A DNA stretch of 64,000 nucleotides from Pseudochryseolinea flava (lineage in GTDB: Bacteria; Bacteroidota; Bacteroidia; Cytophagales; Cyclobacteriaceae), in NCBI RefSeq assembly GCF_003286915.1, contig NZ_QMFY01000008.1, forward strand, positions 1 to 64,000. Reading direction: 5' to 3'. Position 1 is the first letter of the stretch. Each line of letters begins with the position of its first letter. The notes under the pieces are model-generated. The model had not been told where the DNA came from, ran no database searches, and was given only the letters and a program-made list of their open reading frames with translations. Below are positions 6,549-14,372 of this stretch, one piece after another. The position numbers and the translations under genes are program-made.

Positions 6549-7172
6549 ATGAATCAGATCGCGCGTATTGTTTCCGTCATCTTTCATCCGCTTTTATTAC
6601 CTACTTATTGGACGATCCTGATGGCGAAAGTTTTGCCGCGTGGGTTAGCACCTTTCATTGAGGCGCAACACCTTCATTTGGTAGGACTCATGTTCATTAT
6701 GACATTCTTCTTGCCGGTGGTATTCTTCGGATTATTAAAAGCTATTGGACTGATTCCTGCCATGGACATGCATCACCGTAAAGACCGCGTCAAGCCGTTT
6801 ATTTTTATTACGCTGTGGTATGCCATTGTAGCACTGCAAATGCTGTTACGCGATCAGATCACCCTGAATGATAGCTTCATGAAGTTTCTGATCATCATCG
6901 ATGTGCTCGTCTTTTTGGGAACATTATTTACATTTTTCTTTAAGATCAGCATTCATTGTATCGGTATGTGGGGATTGGTAGGGATGTGTTTGGGATTAAG
7001 TTTCTTTCAAGAAGACAATACCTTGCTCATTCCATTGGTCGTATTGCTGTTGCTTTCAGGGATCGTGATGTCGTCGCGCTTACAACTCAATGCCCATACG
7101 CCGAAAGAGATCGCTGCCGGAAGTATCGTCGGGCTCGTGGTGAGTGTTGCAGCAGTATTTATTCTTTTCTAA
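6549..7172 (+). CDS. PAP2-like integral membrane protein
   Basis: 207 residues with about six hydrophobic segments. The C-terminal segment SSRLQLNAHTPKEIAAGSIVG keeps the spacing of PAP2 phosphatase motifs 2 and 3 (S-R, then H, then an acidic residue and G-x-x-x-G), where the His pair and acidic residue act in lipid-phosphate hydrolysis. The first PAP2 motif (K-x6-R-P) is degenerate: only an HHRKDRVKP stretch is seen. It could be a degenerate lipid phosphatase or a related membrane protein. It starts 2 nt after the rpoN stop, so it probably shares the rpoN transcript. Confidence 0.6.
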   Translation: MNQIARIVSVIFHPLLLPTYWTILMAKVLPRGLAPFIEAQHLHLVGLMFIMTFFLPVVFFGLLKAIGLIPAMDMHHRKDRVKPFIFITLWYAIVALQMLLRDQITLNDSFMKFLIIIDVLVFLGTLFTFFFKISIHCIGMWGLVGMCLGLSFFQEDNTLLIPLVVLLLLSGIVMSSRLQLNAHTPKEIAAGSIVGLVVSVAAVFILF

Positions 7173-7224
7173 CAAACTTTGAATTAATCGTTGGGTAATG
7201 AACCTGATGACAATTCACACATCA

Positions 7225-7268
7225 CGATTAACGATTAACGTTTACCGATTAACGCCTCATGATTAACG
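7225..7268. repeat. GATTAACG word repeat running into the next start codon
   Basis: CGATTAACG words occur five times with slight variation. The last copy, CATGATTAACG, supplies the most upstream possible ATG of the following gene (7259), so that ATG is probably a by-product of the repeat. Confidence 0.6.
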
Positions 7269-7276
7269 AAAAAGAA

Positions 7277-8062
7277 ATGAACGCATACAAATTCCTTACC
7301 CTCGAAACAAAAGACGGCGTTGCTACACTTACCTTAAATCGCCCGGAGGTGTTCAATGCACTCAATGATGAGATTACCTTTGAGATGCAAGATGCGTTAA
7401 AAGCCATTGCCAAAGATGATGCAGTCCGTGTAGTTGTTTTGACAGGTTCAGGAAAAGCATTCTGCTCGGGACAAGATTTGAAATCGGCAGCGGGACAGGA
7501 GAAGCGTTCGTTTATGGAGTCGCTGCACAAGCGTTACAATCCCATCGTGCGTGCGATGCGTAATTTGCCGAAGCCCATCGTTGCGCGCGTCAATGGCGTG
7601 GCAGCAGGCGCGGGATGTTCGCTGGCGTTGGCATGCGATATCATCGTGGCGTCGGAAGATGCTTCGTTGATTGAAGTGTTTATCAATATCGGGCTGGTTC
7701 CAGACTCAGGCTCTTCGTATTTCCTCCCGCGACTTGTCGGTATGGCAAAGGCATTTGAATGGGCAACGATGGGGACGAAAATCAAAGCAACAGAAGCAGC
7801 GCAATACGGCTTGATCAACAAAGCTGTACCTGCCGATCAATTGGACAATGCTGTGGCTGAATACACCAATTACTTCGCGAAGGCACCAACAAAATCTATT
7901 GGCCTGATCAAGAAGATGCTCGCCAAGTCAGCAACCTCATCCTTAGATGAAATGCTCGACTACGAAGCGTATTGCCAGGAGATAGCGGGATCATCCAACG
8001 ATTATAAAGAAGGCGTGAAAGCATTCCTGGAAAAACGTAAGCCGGAGTTTACAGGCCGCTAA
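7277..8062 (+). CDS. Enoyl-CoA hydratase/isomerase family protein, PaaG-like
   Basis: About 261 residues from ATG 7277; an ATG at 7259 lies inside the word repeat and is less likely. The crotonase fold is clear: NRPEVFNALN, the first oxyanion-hole segment SGQDL, and the second NGVAAGAGCSLALACD. In place of the hydratase glutamates the active-site segment reads LIEVFINIGLVPDSGSSYFL. The Asp in LVPDSG is the hallmark of PaaG, the ring 1,2-epoxyphenylacetyl-CoA isomerase, and of some isomerase relatives. It probably isomerises or hydrates a CoA thioester in aromatic or fatty-acid breakdown. No other paa gene is near, so the exact substrate is open. Confidence 0.85.
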   Translation: MNAYKFLTLETKDGVATLTLNRPEVFNALNDEITFEMQDALKAIAKDDAVRVVVLTGSGKAFCSGQDLKSAAGQEKRSFMESLHKRYNPIVRAMRNLPKPIVARVNGVAAGAGCSLALACDIIVASEDASLIEVFINIGLVPDSGSSYFLPRLVGMAKAFEWATMGTKIKATEAAQYGLINKAVPADQLDNAVAEYTNYFAKAPTKSIGLIKKMLAKSATSSLDEMLDYEAYCQEIAGSSNDYKEGVKAFLEKRKPEFTGR

Positions 8063-8134
8063 CCATTTGACTAATCTGCAGCGTACGTCTGATTAGTTCT
8101 CCAAAATAAAATTACCCGGACACCAGCAGCGACG

Positions 8135-8191
8135 CCACTGGTAACCGGGTAACTGGCAACTGGACAACCGGAAACTTGTTAACCGGCAACC
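8135..8191. repeat. AACTGGCAACCGG word repeat between convergent genes
   Basis: Alternating TAACCGG/AACTGGC words without a fixed period fill the gap between the enoyl-CoA hydratase and the outer-membrane gene. The same vocabulary, on the opposite strand, recurs at 10531-10585. Confidence 0.65.
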
Positions 8192-8199
8192 ATGTCATT

Positions 8200-8937
8200 T
8201 TAGAACGACGATAATGAAATACCGATCGTGAATGTGTTGAAATTGTCAGGGCGAACTGCAGTGCCGCCTTCGCCTACCCATGGACCTTTATCTGTCTCGA
8301 ACAAGCTATTCAGGTTGTAGTAAGTGAACACGCTGAAGTTTCCGATGCCGACGCGGCCGGTAAGACCATAACGGATTTTATTTAGATCGAAAGACTGATT
8401 GTCTTTATACTTTTTGACTTCGCCGTCTTCTCTATATTTTACTTTCGTGAAAGCATCATAGAGGACGCCGACACGACCACCCACAGCAATTTTAAAAGAG
8501 CGTGCCGGATCATCAGGGCGCGTGCGATACACAAACTCAACTGGTATTTCGAGGTAGTTCGTAATCAGTTTTGATTGTTTTAAGCGGAGAAGACCAGTCT
8601 CTTTTGGTGTCTCGAGAAGCAAAGAGTCGTTTGCATACATGAGTACGCGGCCATCTTTAAATTTCCAACGCTCGAGGCTAAGTCCGATACCCGGAACAAA
8701 GCTGAAGCGTGATTTTAAGATTCGGATGTCGTACGTCCAATAAAAATTGAGTGTGCGCGAGCCCCAAAATGCTTTGTTAAAATTGTCTGGCGCACCTTTG
8801 GCTTGGTTAAGGCCAAGTTCGAGTACGAATGTTCCAGGAATATCGGGTCTTTTTGAAGTTTTCTTAGTCGTGGTTTCCTGGCTAAAGGCAGGCGAAAAGA
8901 CGAAGGCCAGGAGGCTTAATACAATGATTTTCTTCAT
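8200..8937 (-). CDS. Outer-membrane beta-barrel protein
   Basis: 245 residues. A Sec signal peptide (MKKIIVLSLLAFVFSPAFSQ) precedes a mature part rich in alternating beta strands with aromatic girdles (FVLELGLNQ, FSFVPGIGLSLERW, YLEIPVEFVYR, FKIAVGGRVG, YGLTGRVGIGNFSVFTYYNL). It ends in a strand with terminal Phe (FNTFTIGISLSSF), the usual signal for outer-membrane assembly. It fits the small OmpW/PorT-like barrel families of Bacteroidota. No substrate can be inferred. It is transcribed leftward from a promoter divergent from that of tRNA-Arg. Confidence 0.8.
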   Translation of the reverse strand: MKKIIVLSLLAFVFSPAFSQETTTKKTSKRPDIPGTFVLELGLNQAKGAPDNFNKAFWGSRTLNFYWTYDIRILKSRFSFVPGIGLSLERWKFKDGRVLMYANDSLLLETPKETGLLRLKQSKLITNYLEIPVEFVYRTRPDDPARSFKIAVGGRVGVLYDAFTKVKYREDGEVKKYKDNQSFDLNKIRYGLTGRVGIGNFSVFTYYNLNSLFETDKGPWVGEGGTAVRPDNFNTFTIGISLSSF

Positions 8938-8966
8938 TATTGCGTAATTACTGTATAAAAGAGGTT

Positions 8967-8998
8967 CAAAATTAGCTTTTTTGTTGGCAGAGACAAGT
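8967..8998 (-). promoter_or_regulatory. Promoter for the outer-membrane barrel gene
   Basis: Read on the minus strand, TAATTTTG (8967-8974) matches TAnnTTTG and a CTTG (8995-8998) lies 20 nt upstream, one base from the TTTG -33 element. The start codon is 30 nt downstream. Confidence 0.5.
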
Positions 8999-9004
8999 CA
9001 AATA

Positions 9005-9035
9005 TTTGGCTGACTCAATTTATTCTCTACATTTG
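9005..9035 (+). promoter_or_regulatory. Bacteroidota promoter for tRNA-Arg
   Basis: TTTG (9005-9008), 19-nt spacer, TACATTTG (9028-9035): an exact match to the Bacteroidota consensus TTTG-N19-TAnnTTTG. The tRNA begins 58 nt downstream. Confidence 0.65.
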
Positions 9036-9093
9036 CAGTCCAAAATTCACAGAGCCAAACGCAGATCACCGGATCTGCCAAGTTCGTGAAACC

Positions 9094-9167
9094 GCACTCG
9101 TAGCTCAACTGAATAGAGCATCTGACTACGGATCAGAAGGTTTGGGGTTTGAATCCCTACGAGTGCA
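9094..9167 (+). tRNA. tRNA-Arg(ACG)
   Basis: 74 nt fold into a full cloverleaf. The acceptor stem is GCACTCG/CGAGTGC and the D-stem is GCTC/GAGC. The anticodon stem is TCTGA/TCAGA with the loop CTACGGA, giving anticodon ACG. The T-arm is TGGGG-TTTGAAT-CCCTA with one G-T pair, and the discriminator base is A. CCA is not encoded. ACG is expected to be deaminated to ICG and to read CGU, CGC and CGA. A promoter sits upstream and an intrinsic terminator downstream. Confidence 0.96.
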
Positions 9168-9183
9168 CGAGTGAAAGACGCAA

Positions 9184-9216
9184 AGCCCCGACGATAGTCG
9201 GGGTTTTTGTTTTTTG
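9184..9216 (+). terminator. Intrinsic terminator after tRNA-Arg
   Basis: CCCCGAC-GATA-GTCGGGG forms a 7-bp GC-rich stem (9186-9203) followed by a T-rich run. Confidence 0.85.
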
Positions 9217-9323
9217 TTGGGTCGCCAAGTGTCTCACTTAAGCGGCACAACGGAAAACAAAAACCAAGCGCAGCGCGGCTTTGTCTCTTTTGGACCTCTG
9301 CAAAGGCCGGGATCGTGCAAACC

Positions 9324-9340
9324 AATCCCTACGAGTGCAC
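9324..9340 (+). repeat. 17-bp duplicate of the tRNA-Arg 3' end
   Basis: AATCCCTACGAGTGCAC is identical to 9152-9168, the last 16 bases of tRNA-Arg plus one. The copies are 172 bp apart, and homology stops abruptly at both ends. A repeated tRNA 3' end is the usual att footprint of a tyrosine-integrase element. With only about 155 bp between the copies, this would be a nearly empty remnant. A decayed tandem tRNA is the alternative, since a terminator follows this copy too. Confidence 0.6.
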
Positions 9341-9345
9341 TCCTT

Positions 9346-9376
9346 AAAAGACCGAACACCCTTCGGTCTTTTTTTA
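9346..9376 (+). terminator. Intrinsic terminator after the tRNA-end duplicate
   Basis: AAAAGACCGAA (9346-9356) pairs with TTCGGTCTTTT (9362-9372), and the T-run continues to 9375. The remainder of 9377-9667 shows no gene. Confidence 0.8.
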
Positions 9377-9667
9377 TTCCCACCGTATTGCCTTGGGCCT
9401 CGGTGCTAACGCAGGGAGTCGCGGCAGTGGTTGCTTAACGTTCTGTCGGACCCATCCGTTGCTGCTAGTGATGTGCGCGCCGGAAATAAAGTTGTATCTG
9501 GTGCCACGAATCTTTCTGTGATAGCCATGGTTTAAAACGTCGAGATCTTTATTCGTGTACAATTATTCCGTCCCATTAAGATTTAGTTTAGTTTCAGGGG
9601 CCGCGCATGTCCATTAAACGATGTGTACACGTGAATCATATCCTCGGGATCATCATAAAAATCGCAG

Positions 9668-10519
9668 ATGGTTATTGACTACAAAAAAATAGAGCTGTAC
9701 GGAAAGCCACTCATGCAGAAGGTGGTTTTGAAAACTCCCTTTGAATTTGAATTTCCGGTTTCAGATTACGCTTGCTTTTTGTTTTCCTTGCAAGGCGAGA
9801 TGTATTTCCATATCGACGATGATCAAGTCATCGTGCCCACCAACTATTCGTTGTTTCTAAACTGTTTCGACAACGGAAAGAAAATAACCAATTCAAATGC
9901 AGAAGCTAGAAATGAGTTGGTCGTCATCAGTTTTCATCCCGACATCCTCAAAAAGATTTACGAAAAAGATCCGCCATTCATCCTCCAACAGCCCATTAAT
10001 AGAATATCGAATCAGTCGAGTGAAAAAATCAACAACGACTTTTTAATACAAAAATATATCGAGGGACTGCTCTTTTATTTTGAGAACCCATCTTTGGTGA
10101 ACGATGAAATCTTAATTCTTAAATTGAAAGAAATTGTACTACTCTTGTCGCAAACACGAAATGCGAGCATTATACAAACAATATTGTCCCAACTCTTCTC
10201 GCCTGTCGCTTATACTTTCAAGCAAGTAATCGAGGCTCACATATTTTCGCCAGTAAGTATCGATGATCTCGCCAGGAAAACGAACCTGAGTGTTTCATCC
10301 TTTAAGCGTGAGTTTGCTAAACATTATGATGACTCGCCAGCGAACTATATCAAAAACAAAAGACTTGAGCGTGCGGCGGAATTGTTGTTCGCTACCGATA
10401 ACCGCATTACAGATATAGCCTTCGAATGTGGTTTTAATGATCTCGCCAATTTCACAAAAAGCTTCCACGATAAATACAACGTGGCTCCTTCAAGTTACCG
10501 CGGAAAAAATGAGCGGTAG
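9668..10519 (+). CDS. AraC-family transcriptional regulator
   Basis: 283 residues. The N-terminal half (about 1-175) is a cupin-like sensing domain of the ExsA/AraC type. The C-terminal 100 residues carry two helix-turn-helix motifs: SIDDLARKTNLSVSSFKREF, and RITDIAFECGFNDLANFTKS with the family ending F-x-x-x-Y-x-x-x-P-S-x-Y-R. It probably binds DNA near its own promoter or that of the next genes, the membrane protein and peroxiredoxin that begin 190 bp downstream on the same strand. The ligand is unknown. Confidence 0.92.
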   Translation: MVIDYKKIELYGKPLMQKVVLKTPFEFEFPVSDYACFLFSLQGEMYFHIDDDQVIVPTNYSLFLNCFDNGKKITNSNAEARNELVVISFHPDILKKIYEKDPPFILQQPINRISNQSSEKINNDFLIQKYIEGLLFYFENPSLVNDEILILKLKEIVLLLSQTRNASIIQTILSQLFSPVAYTFKQVIEAHIFSPVSIDDLARKTNLSVSSFKREFAKHYDDSPANYIKNKRLERAAELLFATDNRITDIAFECGFNDLANFTKSFHDKYNVAPSSYRGKNER

Positions 10520-10530
10520 TTGAGAGAATA

Positions 10531-10585
10531 GCCAGTTAGCCAGTTGCCGGTTAGCCAGTTACCGGATAGCCAGTTGCCGGTTAAC
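10531..10585. repeat. GCCAGTTAGCCAGTTGCCGG word repeat
   Basis: Variants of TAGCCAGTT(A/G)CCGGT repeat about four times directly after the araC-type gene. It is the reverse-complement vocabulary of the repeat at 8135-8191 (AACTGGC, AACCGG). Confidence 0.65.
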
Positions 10586-10705
10586 CAACATGTAATCGGG
10601 TGACCCAAATTGCCAAACACTTGAACTAATTTACCAAGCCCTTCTGTGTTTTGAAGTTCATTTTTGCATCGTCAAGCAATCATAAACTTAACAATCACAG
10701 GTTAC

Positions 10706-11200
10706 ATGGTACTCACAAATCTAGGAATTTTTCATACGATCATCGGCGTTGCGGCAATAGTTGCTGCGTTGACGTCATTTATCAAACATGGTAAAATCAA
10801 TATCGCGGCGTTATCTGGGAAGATATATTTCTATGGAACAGTCGTTGCTTCATTAACAGCGCTGGGACTATCCAAACGTGGCGGTTTAAATCCAGGACAT
10901 GCTTTTGCACTATTCATTTTCGTGTTGGTTTTAGTAGCCTACTACTTGCACCTTCGTGAGAAGGGAAATAACCGCGCACGTTTCGTTGAAAACTTTTGCT
11001 TTTCGTTTAGTTTCTTTTTGTCGTTAATCCCGACTGTAGCCGAAACATTTCAGCGTGTTCCAATAGGGAGTCCGTTGGCAAAAGATCCAGCAGATCCGGT
11101 CATTGGAAAAACACTGCTGGTGCTTTTCGTCTTCTTTGTTGCAGGATCTATTTATCAATATAGAACTCAAAAGAAGATCAATACTTCTATTGCTAAATAA
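10706..11200 (+). CDS. Multi-pass membrane protein of unknown function
   Basis: About 164 residues from ATG 10706 (MVLTNLGIFHTIIG). A frame extension to 10664 adds 14 residues without signal features. Four to five hydrophobic segments are seen, with a short periplasmic or cytoplasmic loop holding RVPIGSPLAKDPADPVIG. It ends 6 nt before the peroxiredoxin-like gene, so the two look like an operon below the AraC regulator. The topology resembles small DUF2306-type membrane proteins, but I cannot assign a family with confidence. Confidence 0.65.
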   Translation: MVLTNLGIFHTIIGVAAIVAALTSFIKHGKINIAALSGKIYFYGTVVASLTALGLSKRGGLNPGHAFALFIFVLVLVAYYLHLREKGNNRARFVENFCFSFSFFLSLIPTVAETFQRVPIGSPLAKDPADPVIGKTLLVLFVFFVAGSIYQYRTQKKINTSIAK

Positions 11201-11206
11201 TTTCTC

Positions 11207-11824
11207 ATGACAATTCTAAAAGATATGAAACTACACGATCACCAAACAGCGATTGATTTTACAGTCGCAGATATTTACGGAAACAAAATCAGCTTGTCTG
11301 ACTTCAAAGGAATGAAGATTCACTTAGGTTTTTTTCGTAATGTAAATTGTCCGTTCTGCAATCTGCGCGTTCATCAATTGTCGAAAATGAATAAGACATT
11401 TGAAGCACATGGATTAAAGCTCATATACTTCTTTGAAAGCGATTCGAAACTACTCCGCAAGAGCATCTTTCACCAGGAGATATCCCCCATTCCATTGATT
11501 GGCGATCCACAGAAAAAAATCTATGGACAATACGGTGTCGAGGCGTCTGCTTTTAAAATGATCAGCACCCTTTTTGTAAAAGGTACAATGAAGGATCTAA
11601 AGGCATCCAAAGCTCTGCAGTTGCCAGCGGAAAAAGATAAGGATGCTACATTAACGTTGATGCCTGCAGACTTTTTGATCGACGAAAACTTCATCATTCA
11701 AAAAGCACACTATGGTAAAAACGTAAATGATCACATCGCTATCGAAGAAATAAAAGCATTCGCCGGTATAGGTGTTGCTGAGTGTAATGGAAGCGGCAAT
11801 ATCAGCGCTCTGGGTGGATGCTGA
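11207..11824 (+). CDS. Peroxiredoxin-like (AhpC/TSA, redoxin) protein
   Basis: 205 residues with a thioredoxin fold: IDFTVADIYGNKISLSDFKG opens the domain and the active-site segment is FFRNVNCPFCNLRV. That places a Cys-Pro-Phe-Cys motif where AhpC/TSA proteins have the peroxidatic Cys and thioredoxins have C-x-x-C. It therefore probably reduces peroxides or disulfides in the cytoplasm, since no signal peptide is present. The C-terminus is unusual, ending in a Cys-containing Gly-rich tail (ECNGSGNISALGGC) that could supply a resolving cysteine. It is translated 6 nt after the membrane protein gene. Confidence 0.8.
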   Translation: MTILKDMKLHDHQTAIDFTVADIYGNKISLSDFKGMKIHLGFFRNVNCPFCNLRVHQLSKMNKTFEAHGLKLIYFFESDSKLLRKSIFHQEISPIPLIGDPQKKIYGQYGVEASAFKMISTLFVKGTMKDLKASKALQLPAEKDKDATLTLMPADFLIDENFIIQKAHYGKNVNDHIAIEEIKAFAGIGVAECNGSGNISALGGC

Positions 11825-11863
11825 CATCGTACGCGCTGGTATGTTAATTTGAGCAACGTTACG

Positions 11864-12607
11864 ATGAAACATGGCAACATTTACATCGGTACGTCAGGCT
11901 GGCATTATAAGCATTGGACAGGTTCATTTTATCCGGCCGGCACTAAACCATCTGATCAGTTCAGCTTGTATAAAGAACACTTTAATGCTGTCGAAATCAA
12001 TAATTCCTTCTATCGATTGCCGTCGCTCAACGTTTTTAAAAAATGGCACGCTGAGAGCCCCGAAAAATTCTTGTTCGTCGTAAAGGCAAATAGGTTTATT
12101 ACGCACAATAAAAAATTGAAGGATCCTGAAGAAAGTATTAAGCGTTTTTTTGACAACGTAAAATTTCTTCGCAAGAAACTCGGGCCGATATTGTTTCAGC
12201 TACCGCCATCGTGGAAGAAAAACGTTGTACGTATCGAATCATTTTTGGAAGCACTGCCGAAGCGATACCGCTATGTGTTTGAATTCAGGAACAGTACTTG
12301 GTACGATGAGGATATTATTCAAGCGCTTCGGCGACATCGGAGCGCATTCTGTATTTATGAGCTCGCTGGTCATCTATCGCCGGTGTTTATTACGGCCGAT
12401 TTTGTGTATGTGAGACTTCATGGTCCGGGTGCCGGTAAGTATCAAGGAAGTTACACTGACAAGCAATTGGCGGAATGGTCTAAGCAGTGCGAGGAATGGA
12501 AGCGTGAGGGATTAGACGTATTTATTTTCTTTGACAATGATGAAAAAGGATATGCGGCGTTTAATGCGAAGGCATTTCAAAAAATCGTCTCAAAGCATAA
12601 ACCATGA
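11864..12607 (+). CDS. DUF72 family protein (YecE-like)
   Basis: About 247 residues from ATG 11864; a TTG at 11849 in the same frame is possible. The family signature is present from the start (IYIGTSGWHYKHWTGSFYP), followed by F-N-A-V-E-I-N-N-S-F-Y-R-L-P, and later LFQLPPSWKKN, YVFEFRNSTWYD, FVYVRLHGP and a final FIFFDNDEKGYAAFNA. The fold is a TIM barrel of unconfirmed enzymatic role, widespread in bacteria and sometimes linked to Fe-S or nucleic-acid metabolism. It lies 39 nt after the peroxiredoxin and may be cotranscribed. Confidence 0.92.
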   Translation: MKHGNIYIGTSGWHYKHWTGSFYPAGTKPSDQFSLYKEHFNAVEINNSFYRLPSLNVFKKWHAESPEKFLFVVKANRFITHNKKLKDPEESIKRFFDNVKFLRKKLGPILFQLPPSWKKNVVRIESFLEALPKRYRYVFEFRNSTWYDEDIIQALRRHRSAFCIYELAGHLSPVFITADFVYVRLHGPGAGKYQGSYTDKQLAEWSKQCEEWKREGLDVFIFFDNDEKGYAAFNAKAFQKIVSKHKP

Positions 12608-12678
12608 AATAACAGCTTAATCAATTCGCTGTTAGATGATATGTTGGAAGCTATTCCTCATTGGATCCGAATCGAACC

Positions 12679-13415
12679 AAATGGACGCGACAGGTTTTAA
12701 TCAAACATTATCAGGTCGATTCCACAAAGATATCCGTTATTCACAATGGTATTGTGAAAAAAAACAAGCCACAATTTTCCGGGGGCAAAGTTAGGTTCAC
12801 ACATCATCACTTTCTTGGCTAGGATAACGCATCAAAAAGGACCACGATATTTTTTAGACGCAGCCGTGGAAGTTCTCAAGGAGTTTCCAAAAGCACGTTT
12901 TGTCGTTGCTGGTTCAGGGGATCTGTTCGGGGAAGTAATTGAGCACGTAGCACGAATGAAGCTTTCGGCGAAGTTTCATTTTACTGGATTTTTACGAGGC
13001 AGTGAGATCGATCGGATCTGGGCTATGACCGATGTGTATGTGATGCCTTCTGTTTCCGAACCTTTTGGGATAACACCATTGGAAGCAGTGCAGGCGGGTG
13101 TCCCGGTCATCATTTCAAAGCAGTCAGGTGTTGCTGAAGTAATGCCGAATGCAATTAAGGTTGATTTCTGGCGTACGGATCAGCTGGCTAAGGAAATTTG
13201 TCGACTGTTGCATTAGCCCTACCGTTGCAAATAGGATTGCGGAAAACAGTCAAAAAGATTTGCAATCGCTTACTTGGAATAACGCAGCAGAAAAGCTGAT
13301 TAACATATATAAGGCCGAGCTTAACGTAGCTGCTTTCGACCACACTCAACAACGCGACGAAATGAATGCATTGAAGCCATTCTCAATGCCTGTTAAAACG
13401 AAAAGTATGCTTTAG
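12679..13415 (+). pseudogene. GT4 glycosyltransferase, 5'-truncated and frameshifted
   Basis: Three frames together spell the C-terminal half of a family-4 glycosyltransferase. 12679 to about 12795 gives KWTRQVLIKHYQVDSTKISVIHNG. After a shift near 12795, 12797-13216 gives TFLARITHQKGPRYFLDA, the sugar-nucleotide-binding region GFLRGSEIDRIWAMTDVYVM and PSVSEPFGITPLEAVQAGVP with the conserved E-x7-E. After a second shift near 13216, the tail gives NRIAENSQKDLQSLTWNNAA. The N-terminal Rossmann domain is missing. It is probably a relic of an alpha-glucan type transferase. Sequencing error is an alternative explanation for the shifts, but not for the missing N-terminus. Confidence 0.75.
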
Positions 13416-13796
13416 TTATCTTGGGTGACGACCATTTGTCGCATAATATAAATGGTAGATCCATGCGAGTAGGAAAACGCATTCAACCGCAGCATCCAGC
13501 AAATAAACGTCTGATATCACATCATTAAGCGCGTATACTAAGTCGATGCCCATAAAGGCAAGTGCTGTACTTGCTCCAAGGATTATCAAAGGAAATGGCT
13601 CGGCTTTGAAGCATAGAAAAGACAGCATTGTTAACGAGATAGGAAGAAGCAACGCACCGACTGTCTTAACAAGCCAAATGTCAGTTTTGTAACCGGTGAC
13701 AACCATGAAGCTAACGATGTCGACCAGCGGCCACAATGAAGTTACAAGAATGTAGACCGCATGGATGATCAACGTTAGCTTCAGCCCCTTTGTCAT
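13416..13796 (-). CDS. Small four-helix membrane protein, unknown
   Basis: 126 residues with four hydrophobic segments (LTLIIHAVYILVTSLW; TVGALLLPISLTMLSFL; FPLIILGASTALAFMGIDLVYAL; LLDAAVECVFLLAWIYHLYY). It fits a small inner-membrane protein with both ends in the cytoplasm. It is translated 5 nt after the hydrophilic protein encoded at 13802-14035, so the two probably form an operon. No family was recognised. Confidence 0.65.
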   Translation of the reverse strand: MTKGLKLTLIIHAVYILVTSLWPLVDIVSFMVVTGYKTDIWLVKTVGALLLPISLTMLSFLCFKAEPFPLIILGASTALAFMGIDLVYALNDVISDVYLLDAAVECVFLLAWIYHLYYATNGRHPR

Positions 13797-13801
13797 ATTG
13801 A

Positions 13802-14035
13802 TTAATCTCCTGGAGATGATTGTTTTCCTCCGCCAGTTTTCTTTTCTGAAACATCCGTCGAACGATTACGTTGTTCGTTGGCATTTGATTGAGGCCCCGT
13901 AGATCTATATTCATTTTCAGTTTTGATCTTCTCATTCAACGCTTTATCAATGGCCGACTGGTGTGTTGTAAATGCTGTACCCGTTCCGTCGTCTTTAGTA
14001 TTAGTAGTGTTAGTATTTTCTTTCTGGTTTTCCAT
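13802..14035 (-). CDS. Short hydrophilic, low-complexity protein
   Basis: 77 residues rich in Asn, Thr, Lys, Glu and Gly, with no hydrophobic segment and little predicted order (NQKENTNTTNTKDDGTG near the N-terminus, EKKTGGGKQSSPGD at the end). It may be an intrinsically disordered stress-type protein. The support is an open frame directly upstream of, and in the same direction as, the membrane protein. There is no homology I recognise. Confidence 0.5.
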   Translation of the reverse strand: MENQKENTNTTNTKDDGTGTAFTTHQSAIDKALNEKIKTENEYRSTGPQSNANEQRNRSTDVSEKKTGGGKQSSPGD

Positions 14036-14372
14036 AATGTTTGGTTTTATGTGGATTGCTCTCGTACCCTTGGGTAGAGAAAAAACTAGTCCATCTAAAA
14101 TGAAACATCGTAGCGGTAAATTTCACCGCAAGGAGTGGCGTAAACGTAGACGATCATCACCACGGAATTTTTTGAATGCTGATCTGATCCTTTAGAAGAA
14201 CGGCTGTAGAAAGTTTTCTAATAACGCGGTTAGTGATAAAAAAATGCTTGGAAAAGAGTATGCCACGATCAAACCAAATGCGCAAAGAAGCTCCCCTGCG
14301 TGCAAGCGTTCACAAACAATTAAGGGTGGGCATGATGTTATATGGTGTTGATGTAAAATAATAAAGTATAAC
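14036..14372. other. Divergent intergenic region, nothing recognised
   Basis: 337 bp between the leftward hydrophilic protein and the rightward secreted Ser-Gly protein. No clear -7/-33 elements, hairpins or ORFs are seen. Confidence 0.5.

Noticed and set aside
9047-9325. 92-codon frame on the minus strand across tRNA-Arg and its terminator
   Set aside because: It overlaps a complete tRNA gene and a terminator on the other strand and has no recognisable protein features.
13149-13415. Separate small gene after the glycosyltransferase fragment
   Set aside because: The sequence NRIAENSQKDLQSLTWNNAA is the normal C-terminal tail of the GT4 family in a shifted frame, so it is part of the pseudogene.
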